Shown: positions 46,770-53,656 of the stretch, piece by piece
How the letters are laid out: every line of letters starts with the position of its first letter
Numbering within the stretch: position 1 is the first letter of the stretch
DNA from: Actinophytocola sp.
GTDB lineage: Bacteria > Actinomycetota > Actinomycetes > Mycobacteriales > Pseudonocardiaceae
DNA: 53,656 nucleotides
Assembly (NCBI RefSeq): GCF_009379765.1
Contig: NZ_WHTD01000040.1
Location: forward strand, 1 to 53,656
Reading direction: 5' to 3'
Position numbers and translations under genes: made by a program
The notes under the pieces: model-generated
What the model was told of the DNA's origin: nothing
The model's database searches: none
What the model saw: only the letters and a program-made list of their open reading frames with translations

Positions 46770-46853
46770 CACCTACGCAGCAGGTCGACACACCTGCGCA
46801 GCAGGACGACACACCTACGCAGCAGGACGACACACCTACGCAGGGGGTCGGGT
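46770..46853. repeat. 21-bp tandem repeats
   Basis: Four consecutive 21-base units begin at 46770, 46791, 46812 and 46833 (CACCTACGCAGCAGGACGAC core; the last diverges at its 3' half). The array lies between the convergent sepH and small-protein genes, and ends at the latter's stop. The remaining bases from 46,618 to 46,769 contain the hairpin and otherwise no gene. Confidence 0.88.
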
Positions 46854-47092
46854 CACTTGCGCCCGGGGACCTTGTCCAGTAGGCGCAGGTCCCAGCCCTC
46901 GCGTTCGCACCAGTCCTCGGCCTCCTCCCGGGACAGCCAGGTCGTGCCCGGTGGGCGGGTGGAGCGCAGCCTCGTCCAGCCGTCCGGGGCGAGGACGTGC
47001 AGCATGCCTTCGCGCAGGGCGAGCAGGCGGCCGTCCGGGTAGGCCATCGTCGACTCGGTGCGGAGGAACCGCACGGCTTCCGGTCGCGTCAT
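46853..47092 (-). CDS. small hypothetical protein
   Basis: This 79-residue protein from ATG 47092 begins MTRPEAVRFLRTESTMAYPD and ends GWDLRLLDKVPGRK. It is basic with one Cys (EDWCEREGW), soluble, and not assigned to a named family. It is divergent from the ABC exporter operon and shares that promoter region. Longer forms starting further upstream would run through the MerR-type promoter, which argues for this start. Confidence 0.7.
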   Translation of the reverse strand: MTRPEAVRFLRTESTMAYPDGRLLALREGMLHVLAPDGWTRLRSTRPPGTTWLSREEAEDWCEREGWDLRLLDKVPGRK

Positions 47093-47112
47093 GCCCGAAT
47101 GATCCCCCCTTC

Positions 47113-47143
47113 TTGACCTCCACCGCACTGGAGGTCGCACCAT
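47113..47143 (+). promoter_or_regulatory. MerR-type promoter of the ABC exporter
   Basis: A -35 TTGACC (47113-47118) overlaps GACCTCCA (47115-47122), which is an exact inverted repeat of TGGAGGTC (47129-47136). The dyad lies in the long 19-bp spacer before CACCAT (47138-47143), the layout of MerR/SoxR-class activators. No merR gene lies in the window. Confidence 0.6.
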
Positions 47144-47214
47144 CGAGGCCGGAAAACCAGATGCCGCCGACGGCCCGCATCGCATACCGTCGGATGGCAC
47201 CTCGTGGGGAGATC

Positions 47215-49020
47215 ATGACCAACACCAAGGATGCACATCAGCCTGCCCGCAGCACGACCATCCGCGCGCTGCGGCGGCTTTCCCCTTACCTGAAACCGGT
47301 TCGCGGCCGGATGATCGGCTCGGGCGCCGCGGTGCTCGGCTCGATGGTCGCGGGCCTCACCATCCCACTGATGATCCAGCGAATCCTGGACGGCCCGGTG
47401 GCGACCGGCGACACGACCGACCTCGGCTGGCTGATCGGCGTGGTCGGCCTGCTCGGCGCGGCCGAGGCGATGCTGTTCTTCACCCGGCGCCGGCTCATCG
47501 CCGGACCGAGCACGCAGGTCGAGGCCCAGCTCCGGGACGACCTCTACCACCACCTGCAACGCCTGCCGATCGCGTTCCACGACCGCTGGCAGTCCGGCCA
47601 GCTGCTCTCCCGCGCCGTGAGCGACCTGTCGACGCTGCGCCGGTTCATCGCGTTCGCGTTCATCTTCCTGGTCGTCAACAGCCTGACGCTGGTGCTCGGC
47701 CTGGTCGTGCTGTTCGTGCTCAACCCGATGCTCGGGCTCATCTCCACCGCATGCGCGGCGCCGCTGATCCTGATCTCGACGCTGTACGAGTCCAAGTACG
47801 CGGTCCTCGCCCGGCGCGCGCAGGACCAGAACGGCGACCTCGCCACCACGGTCGAGGAGTCCGTCCTGGGCATCCGCGTGCTCAAGGCGTTCGGCCGCGG
47901 ACCGCACCTCGCGGCGAGCTTCGCCAGGCAGGCCAAGGAGCTGCGCCGGCTGGAGCTGCGCAAGGTGCACGTCGTCGGCCTGCTGTGGGCGGCGATCATC
48001 ATGCTGCCGGAGATCTCGATCGGCGGGCACCTGCTCTACGGCTCGATCGGCATCGCCAACGGCACGATGACCATCGGCACGCTGGTCGGCGCGGTCGCGG
48101 TGGCCACGTACCTGCGCTGGCCGACCGACTCGATCGGCTGGCTGCTCGCCGAGATGAACCAGGCCGCCACCGCCGCCACCCGCTACTGGGAGGTGCGCGA
48201 CGCCGAGGTGACGATCACCGACCCGCCGATGCCGCGCAACCTGCCGGAGCGGGCACGCGGGCACGTCCGGTTCGAGAACGTGCGCTTTGCCCACCCCGGC
48301 TCGGCCGAGGAGGTCCTGCGCGGCGTCACGCTGGACGTCCGGCCCGGCGAGACCGTCGCGCTGGTCGGCGCCACCGGCTCCGGCAAGACCACGCTCACCG
48401 CGCTGGTCGGCCGGCTCGCCGACGTCACCGGCGGGCGGGTCACCGTGGACGGCGTCGACGTGCGCGACCTCGCGCTCGACGAGCTGCGCACGGTCGTCGC
48501 GACCGCGTTCGAGGAGCCGGTGCTGTTCTCGGCGAGCGTGCGGGAGAACGTCGCGCTCGGCGCCCCGCACCTCACCGAGGCCGACAGCGACGAACGAGTG
48601 CGGCAGGCCCTGCAGGTCGCCGCCGCCGAGGAGTTCGTCGACAAGCTGCCGTGGGGGCTCGACACCCGCATCGGCGAGCAGGGCCTGGCACTGTCCGGCG
48701 GGCAGCGCCAGCGGCTCGCGCTCGCCCGCGCGGTCGTCGGCCGGCCGTCGGTGCTGGTGCTGGACGACCCGCTGTCCGCGCTGGACGTGCACACCGAGGC
48801 GGAGGTCGAGCACGCGCTGCGCAGCGTGCTGCGCGACGTGACCTCGCTGGTGGTGGCCCACCGGCCGAGCACCGTGCAGCTCGCCGACCGGGTGGCGCTG
48901 CTCGTCGACGGGCGGATCGCCGCCGTCGGCACGCATTCCGACCTGCTGGCCGGCAACGCGGAGTACCGCCGCCTGCTGTCCACGATGGACGACGAGGTCA
49001 GGGACGAGGTGGTCGCGTGA
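47215..49020 (+). CDS. ABC exporter half-transporter, degenerate nucleotide site
   Basis: This 601-residue protein has six membrane segments (about 30-310) fused to an ATPase. Walker A is LVGATGSGKTTL, signature LSGGQRQRLALARAVV, Walker B LVLDDPLSALD (Asp in place of the catalytic Glu), and H-loop VVAHRPSTVQL. The missing Glu marks the non-hydrolysing site seen in heterodimeric exporters such as BmrCD or TM287/288. GGGGAG precedes the ATG. The next gene overlaps (GTGA) and supplies the complete partner site. Substrates are probably lipophilic drugs or lipids. Confidence 0.9.
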   Translation: MTNTKDAHQPARSTTIRALRRLSPYLKPVRGRMIGSGAAVLGSMVAGLTIPLMIQRILDGPVATGDTTDLGWLIGVVGLLGAAEAMLFFTRRRLIAGPSTQVEAQLRDDLYHHLQRLPIAFHDRWQSGQLLSRAVSDLSTLRRFIAFAFIFLVVNSLTLVLGLVVLFVLNPMLGLISTACAAPLILISTLYESKYAVLARRAQDQNGDLATTVEESVLGIRVLKAFGRGPHLAASFARQAKELRRLELRKVHVVGLLWAAIIMLPEISIGGHLLYGSIGIANGTMTIGTLVGAVAVATYLRWPTDSIGWLLAEMNQAATAATRYWEVRDAEVTITDPPMPRNLPERARGHVRFENVRFAHPGSAEEVLRGVTLDVRPGETVALVGATGSGKTTLTALVGRLADVTGGRVTVDGVDVRDLALDELRTVVATAFEEPVLFSASVRENVALGAPHLTEADSDERVRQALQVAAAEEFVDKLPWGLDTRIGEQGLALSGGQRQRLALARAVVGRPSVLVLDDPLSALDVHTEAEVEHALRSVLRDVTSLVVAHRPSTVQLADRVALLVDGRIAAVGTHSDLLAGNAEYRRLLSTMDDEVRDEVVA

Positions 49021-50864
49021 CAGCCTCCGTGTCACCGACCGAGGAGGAGTGGCGGGGCGTAGCCGCCGAGGACGTCGAGGAGGTCGACCAGTACGTCGGC
49101 ACCCGGCTGCAGGCCCGCTCGCGGCAGCTGCTCGGCTCGCTGGTCCGGCCCCGGCTGGGCACCGCGCTGTTCGCGCTCGCGCTGGTCATCGGCGAGAACC
49201 TGCTGACCCTCGCCGGCCCGGTGCTCATCGCGGTCGCGATCGACACGGGCATCCCGAACGCGATCGGCGGCAGCACCGGGGTGCTGGCGTGGTGCGTCGG
49301 CGGATACATCGCCTCCGGGCTCGGCTCGGCGGGGCTGCGCTTCGCGTTCCTCAAGGTGTCCGGCCGGTTCGGCCAGGACGTGCTGCTGGACCTGCGGCGG
49401 CGGATCTTCGAGCACGCGCAGAAGCTGTCGCTGTCGTTCCACGAGTCGTACACGTCCGGCAAGGTGATCTCCCGGCTCACCAGCGACGTCGACTCGCTGC
49501 ACGACCTGCTCGAGGACGGCCTCGACGGCCTGCTCACCGCGCTGTTCTCGGTGGTCGGCATCGCGGTCATGCTGCTGATCCTCGACCCGCCGCTGGCGCT
49601 GCTGGTGCTCGCCGGGCTCATCCCGCTGCTCGTGGTGACCCGGTGGTTCTACCTGCGCTCGCGGCACGCCTACCGCAACACCCGCGGCGCGATCGCCAAG
49701 ATCATCGTGCAGTTCGTCGAGTCGATGAACGGGATGCGCGCGGTGCAGGCGTTCCGCCGCGAGTCGCGCAACGAGAAGATCATGGCCGAGCTCAACGACC
49801 GGTTCCGCACGGCGAACAAGGACGCACTGAACGTCATGGCGGCGTTCACCATGACCGTGCGGCTCGTCGGCAACCTGTCGCTCGCGCTCGTCCTCGCGAT
49901 CGGCGCGGTGCGGGTGGTCGGCGGTGGGCTGGAGCTCGGTGTGCTCACCGCGTTCACGCTGTACCTTCGCCGGTTCTACGACCCGCTCGACGACCTGGCG
50001 ATGTTCGCGAACTCCTACACCGCGGCGATCGCCGCGCTGGAGAAGATCTCCGGGGTGCTGGAGGAGCGGCCGGTCGTGGTCGACCCCGACGAGCCGGTGC
50101 CGCTGCCCGACGCCGCGAGCGGCCGGGCGGTCACGTTCGACGGCGTCGAGTTCCGCTACTCCGACGCCGGCCCGATCGTGCTGCCCGCGTTCGACCTGGC
50201 CATCCCGGCCGGGCAGACCGTGGCGCTGGTCGGCGCGACCGGGGCGGGCAAGTCGACGATCGCCAAGCTGGTGGCCCGGTTCTACGACCCGGCCGCCGGC
50301 ACGGTCGCGCTGGACGGCGTGAGCCTGCGCCACGTCGCCGACACCGACCTGCGGCGCAACGTGGTGATGGTGACGCAGGAGAACTTCCTGTTCGCCGGGT
50401 CGGTCGCGGACAACATCGGCCTCGGCCGGCCGGCCGCGAGCCGCGCGGAGATCGAGGCCGCCGCGTCGGCGGTCGGCACGCAGGAGTTCATCTCCGCCCT
50501 GCCCGACGGCTACGACACCGACGTGCGCAAGCGCGGCGGGCGCCTGTCGGCCGGGCAGCGGCAGATGGTGGCGTTCGCGCGGGCCTTCCTGGCGGACCCG
50601 GCGGTGCTGGTGCTCGACGAGGCGACGTCCAGCCTGGACGTGCCGACCGAGCGGGCGGTGCAGCGGGCGCTGGTGTCCGTGCTCGCCGACCGGACCGCAC
50701 TGATCATCGCGCACCGGCTGTCGACCGTGCTGATCGCCGACCGGGTGCTCGTGGTCGAGGGCGGCCGCATCGTCGAGGACGGCTCCCCCGCGGAGCTGAT
50801 CGACGAGCCCGCGGGCGGCCGGTTCGCCACGCTGCACCGCACCTGGCTGGAGTCCCTCGCTTGA
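49017..50864 (+). CDS. ABC exporter half-transporter, canonical nucleotide site
   Basis: This 615-residue partner of the preceding exporter has six membrane segments and an ATPase. Walker A is LVGATGAGKSTIAKLV, signature LSAGQRQMVAFARAF, Walker B VLVLDEATSSLD with Glu, and H-loop IIAHRLSTVL. The GTG start overlaps the stop of the first half-transporter, so the two are made together. A short acidic N-terminal extension (VTASVSPTEEEWRGVAAEDVEEVDQY) precedes the first helix. Confidence 0.9.
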   Translation: MTASVSPTEEEWRGVAAEDVEEVDQYVGTRLQARSRQLLGSLVRPRLGTALFALALVIGENLLTLAGPVLIAVAIDTGIPNAIGGSTGVLAWCVGGYIASGLGSAGLRFAFLKVSGRFGQDVLLDLRRRIFEHAQKLSLSFHESYTSGKVISRLTSDVDSLHDLLEDGLDGLLTALFSVVGIAVMLLILDPPLALLVLAGLIPLLVVTRWFYLRSRHAYRNTRGAIAKIIVQFVESMNGMRAVQAFRRESRNEKIMAELNDRFRTANKDALNVMAAFTMTVRLVGNLSLALVLAIGAVRVVGGGLELGVLTAFTLYLRRFYDPLDDLAMFANSYTAAIAALEKISGVLEERPVVVDPDEPVPLPDAASGRAVTFDGVEFRYSDAGPIVLPAFDLAIPAGQTVALVGATGAGKSTIAKLVARFYDPAAGTVALDGVSLRHVADTDLRRNVVMVTQENFLFAGSVADNIGLGRPAASRAEIEAAASAVGTQEFISALPDGYDTDVRKRGGRLSAGQRQMVAFARAFLADPAVLVLDEATSSLDVPTERAVQRALVSVLADRTALIIAHRLSTVLIADRVLVVEGGRIVEDGSPAELIDEPAGGRFATLHRTWLESLA

Positions 50865-51074
50865 CCCGCCTGGATGGTCGAGTCCGTGAAGATCATGTGA
50901 CGTGGGGTCGGTGTCCGGACCCGAGGACGCGACCAGCAACGGCCGGGTGTTCGTGAGGCCGGCTCCGGTTCACGGCCCGTGTTGTGGTCCGGGGTGGCGA
51001 GGTTCCAGCAGCAGCCGGCCGGCGATCGGGGCGCGGCAGGAGGGGCTGCGTGCCGACGCCCTGGCCCGGTCCTG
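50865..51074. other. intergenic remainder before the IS4 element
   Basis: No gene, hairpin or repeat is convincing here. It is probably old sequence broken by the insertion next to it; a GC-rich ORF of 62 codons ending at 51090 has no recognisable features. Confidence 0.6.
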
Positions 51075-51870
51075 GGGCAATGCCACCTAGTCTAATTTGA
51101 TCTTGTGGGTGTGTTGATGGGGGCTTCTGGCCTGGGTGTCGATTGGGGTGTTGGCCTCGTCGGTTCCTCGGGATGTGGTCGATGAGGTGGTTGCTGTCAC
51201 GGGCAGGCAGGCGAAGCGGTCGGACGGTCGGCTTCCGCCGCATGTGATGGTGTATTTCACGATGGCGATGGCGTTGTTCGTCGAGGAGGACTACGAGGAG
51301 GTTGCGGTCCGGCTGACCGAGACACTGTCGGGGTGGGGGCGTTGGGATGATCGGTGGGCGGCGCCGACCTCGGGTGGGATCACGCAGGCTCGGCAGCGGC
51401 TGGGATACGAGCCGGTCAAGGAGTTGTTCGCTCAGGTGGTGGTGCCGGGTGGCGGAGGAGTTGACCCGAGGGGCGATGCTGGGGTCATGGCGGTTGATGG
51501 CGATCGACGGGTTCGAGTGGGATGCCCCGGCCAGCAAGGAGAACGCCGCGGAGTTCGGCTTTGCTGGGTCCAATGTGGACATCTGCGTTCCCAAGGTGCG
51601 GGTCGTCACCGTCAGCGAGTGCGCCTCGCAGAACCGACCTGCGCGGACCAGGACGGGTGCTCCGGTCCACGAGCCCGGACATTCAAAACGCACCGTCCGC
51701 CTCGTACGCCGCCGCCTCGCCGACCCGGCGCCCTTTCCCCCTGACAAGCAGAAACGATCATGCGCGGCGGTAATGGCTGACATCACCACGGCCCAGCCAC
51801 GATCAAGCTCGCCACCCCCTCTGCCGCACCGCAAGCAGCATGATCAACTTACGCTAAGTGGCATTGCGCC
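51075..51870 (+). mobile_element. internally deleted IS4-family element with inverted ends
   Basis: Ends 51075-51095 (GGGGCAATGCCACCTAG...) and 51850-51870 (reverse: GGCGCAATGCCACTTAG...) agree at about 17 of 21 positions. Between them lies a broken transposase, so this 796-bp copy is far shorter than a full IS4-type element of roughly 1.4 kb. Confidence 0.8.
51136..51843 (+). pseudogene. IS4-family transposase remnant
   Basis: Three fragments remain. An N-terminal domain (PRDVVDEVVAVTGRQAKRSDGRLPPHVMVYFTMAMALFVEEDYEEV, then GGITQARQRLGYEPVKELF) runs to about 51,450. After a frameshift, WRLMAIDGFEWDAP and VPKVRVVTVSECAS (the first DDE Asp) run to about 51,630. Then the catalytic middle is missing, and the last codons HHHGPATIKLATP to stop at 51841-51843 survive in another frame. 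It cannot be active. The left end shares ATTTGATCTTGT with the window start. Confidence 0.85.
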
Positions 51871-51971
51871 TTGACCCCACGAACCAGTCCCGTCTGTCCA
51901 CTACGGACGGACGAAGGCCGACGCAGGGACCCGTTCGACAGCGTCAAGTCCCCTTGACAATCCGTTCCACA

Positions 51972-53135
51972 TCAGAATGGTGGTGGTGCTGGTTCGGGGT
52001 GGGTGATGGGTTCGGGGTGGTGGAACCCGCAGGGTGAGACCCATTCCAGGATCTCGCCGCGTTTGATCACCCGCCAGCCGCCGAAGGACTTGGCGCGGTG
52101 ATGCGGACGACACGCCGGGTGCACGTTGTGCTCGTCGGTCGGCCCCACCGGAAACGGCTCCCGATGATCCAGATCGCACCGCACAGCGGGCCGGACACAA
52201 CCCGGCCCCGTGCAAGTAGGCATGGAAGCCTGGATGTGGTCACGCAACGCCGCCGGCGGGCTATAGCGGCGGCGCCCCACATCCAACACCCGGCCGGTCG
52301 CAGGCTCGGTCAGGATCCGCCGCCACGTCGCATCCGCCTGGTAAGCAAGATCCACGGCCTGCTGGGCGGCGATGTCGCCGTAGCCGACCAGATGCCCCGG
52401 GGTGTTGTCCACCCCCAACGCGGCCCGGGCCGGCAGCGTGACCTGAACGATGATCTTCGCATGCTGGAAGTCCTTGCCCGCCAACAGGTCCAGCGCCACG
52501 TCCGAGCGGAGTTGATCCATCGTCCGGCCGTCCGCACCGCCGGCGTCCCGGAGCTGATGGGCGACCGCGTCGACCCGTTTCGCCGCGACCTGGATCCGGG
52601 CTGCCGAGCCGTGGACGGTCAGCGCGGCGCAGCCGTCCTCGGTCGGATACATGTCCACCCGCCGCCGCGCCACCCGCTGCTCATGCAGCGCCTGCAGCGC
52701 ATCGGCGTTCACCCGCGCCACGATCCGCCGCAACACACGACAGAGCTTCACAGCCGGCATCTCCTCCACCCGGTCCAGGACCTGGCCTTCGACCGTGGCG
52801 GCGTCCTCCAGAGACAACGGAAGGGTGGCGTCGGCGATCTTCGACGCCCGATACGGATCAAGCCGACCCGCCTTGATCGCCGCCAACGTCCGCGGCAACC
52901 GAGTCGCCAACGTGACCGCGAGATCCAGACGCTCCTGCGCGGCGCGGGGTGAGAGCACCAGCAACGCCGCGACCTCCACCGCGTCGAACTCACTGCCACT
53001 GGCGGCGGCGTAGCAGGCGAGTTGTTCCAGTTCGTGTCCGTGGGCCCGCCACGCCGCGCGGGCGAACCCACGGGCCATCGCCGCCGGCACCGCTTCCGGC
53101 GGCGCGTCTTCGGGTAGGTCGAGTGGTTCGTACAT
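51972..53135 (-). CDS. DUF222/HNH endonuclease
   Basis: This 387-residue protein has the DUF222 region (ARAAWRAHGHELEQLACYAAASGSEFDAVEVAALL through ALGVDNTPGHLVGYGDI) followed by a C-terminal HNH domain with Cys ligands and catalytic His: CTGPGCVRPAVRCDLDHREPF and NVHPACRPHHRAKSFGGW. Such genes are multicopy in actinobacteria (REP13E12-type families) and are associated with repeats. Here it is flanked by two decayed IS elements. The ATG at 53135 has a weak ribosome site. Function unknown; the HNH fold implies a nuclease. Confidence 0.85.
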   Translation of the reverse strand: MYEPLDLPEDAPPEAVPAAMARGFARAAWRAHGHELEQLACYAAASGSEFDAVEVAALLVLSPRAAQERLDLAVTLATRLPRTLAAIKAGRLDPYRASKIADATLPLSLEDAATVEGQVLDRVEEMPAVKLCRVLRRIVARVNADALQALHEQRVARRRVDMYPTEDGCAALTVHGSAARIQVAAKRVDAVAHQLRDAGGADGRTMDQLRSDVALDLLAGKDFQHAKIIVQVTLPARAALGVDNTPGHLVGYGDIAAQQAVDLAYQADATWRRILTEPATGRVLDVGRRRYSPPAALRDHIQASMPTCTGPGCVRPAVRCDLDHREPFPVGPTDEHNVHPACRPHHRAKSFGGWRVIKRGEILEWVSPCGFHHPEPITHPEPAPPPF

Positions 53136-53324
53136 GTGGTCGATTCTACCGAACCCGCAGCACGGTTTCCGGTGCGCGGCAAGGGTTTCACCCCATCGAG
53201 GCAGATGCACACCCACGGTGAACACGCGGACCAACCTCTAATCCGAAAATCAAGTCGGGGACGGGTAGCTGGGACCACCGTGGCAGCGGCGAGGAGACAC
53301 GGAGCCGGGACGGACTAGGCCGCG
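53136..53324. other. gene-free stretch between HNH gene and IS110 remnant
   Basis: No gene, terminator or repeat is convincing in these 189 bases. Somewhat AT-richer segments near 53,235-53,260 may mark an old insertion edge. Confidence 0.6.
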
Positions 53325-53656
53325 TCAGGCGGCGGGTTCGAGGGTGACCTTGTAGCCGAGTGCTTCGAGTTGGCGGAGGTAGGTGTGTTGGCGGCGTTCG
53401 GGGCCGAGGCGGTTGCCGTAGAAGTCGGATCCGAGGTCGTGGGTGGCGGGTGTCGCGGTCAGACAGCAGGTGCCAGACGATGACCAGGATGGAGCGGCCG
53501 ACCGCGACGATGGCCTTCTTCGTGCCCCGGCGCCGCGCGATCCGTCGGTAGCGCTCGCCCAGGAAGGTGTCGGTCCGGCTGGCGCCGACGGCGGCCTCGC
53601 CCAGAACACGGGCCAGGTAGGGGTTGCCGTGCCCGGTAGAGCCGCTGCCCTTGTTC
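53325..53656 (-). pseudogene. IS110-family transposase C terminus, frameshifted and cut by window end
   Basis: Reading leftward from the window edge, GSTGHGNPYLARVLGEAAVGAS and RTDTFLGERYRRIARRRGTKKAIVAVGRSILVIVWHLL match the IS110 (Transposase_20) C-terminal domain. The frame changes near 53,460, and the tail HDLGSDFYGNRLGPERRQHTYLRQLEALGYKV continues to the stop at 53325. The active-site DEDD part lies outside the window. One frameshift implies an inactive copy. Confidence 0.85.

Noticed and set aside
46770..46853. CRISPR-like array
   Set aside because: The repeats are directly joined without unique spacers, and no cas genes exist in the window. The same applies to the 22-bp arrays at 26.3 and 35.8 kb.
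51400..51500. Programmed -1 frameshift of the IS4 transposase
   Set aside because: IS4 transposases do not use this, and the catalytic core downstream is missing, so it is decay.

Overview
The window is about 54 kb of very GC-rich actinobacterial chromosome. It has GTG and TTG starts, many 4-nt start/stop overlaps, a mycobacterial-type integration host factor, SepH, type VII secretion substrates, DUF397/Scr1 pairs and an actinobacterial urease gene order. In-gene signatures such as GTCCAC(n)GTGGAC and intergenic GGACTCGCGGGT repeats point by inference to Pseudonocardiaceae (Amycolatopsis-like). No rRNA or tRNA is seen, so the genus is not proven.

Layout. 1-122: probable end of an insertion sequence. 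0.1-9 kb: isochorismate synthase, mIHF, fatty-acyl-CoA ligase with a coupled thioesterase, PadR regulator and a secreted C39-type protease, a double gamma-glutamylcyclotransferase-like protein, a lipoprotein, a dienelactone hydrolase and a membrane protein. 9-13 kb: AGPS-like flavoprotein, divergent TetR and GlpD, an arrangement also known from mycobacteria. 13-15.5 kb: a YbaB protein, an EspC-like type VII substrate, two tandem 27-residue micro-ORFs and a type VII-like protein ending in an M15 peptidase domain. 15.6-17.7 kb: NatAB-type ABC pair. 17.8-27 kb: housekeeping metabolism (citrate synthase, PfkB kinase, acyl-CoA dehydrogenase, amidohydrolase, aldose-1-epimerase-like protein, a decayed amino-acid permease, an MFS exporter, PdxH). 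27-30 kb: TetR, secreted lipase, Uma2 nuclease fold. 30-34.4 kb: ureABCFGD, with ureG split by a 165-bp IS630-type MITE. 34.6-41 kb: second citrate synthase, then an ABC/two-component operon whose ATPase carries an in-frame amber codon, and a serine hydrolase. 40.9-43.1 kb: Scr1-type regulator, two DUF397 partners from a recent tandem duplication, and two divergent Cys-knuckle proteins. 43.2-51 kb: serC, purC, sepH, a small protein and a heterodimeric ABC exporter behind a MerR-type promoter. 51-53.7 kb: decayed IS4 element, DUF222/HNH endonuclease, truncated IS110 transposase.

The main theme is an ordinary chromosomal core with recent damage: a MITE in ureG, a nonsense codon in an ABC ATPase, frameshifts plus a deletion in a permease, and degraded IS copies at both ends. 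The most unusual structure is the chain of ATGA-coupled micro-ORFs, made by an exact 80-bp tandem duplication between the two type VII-like genes. Several inverted repeats in divergent promoters look like operators for adjacent TetR, PadR or absent MerR regulators.
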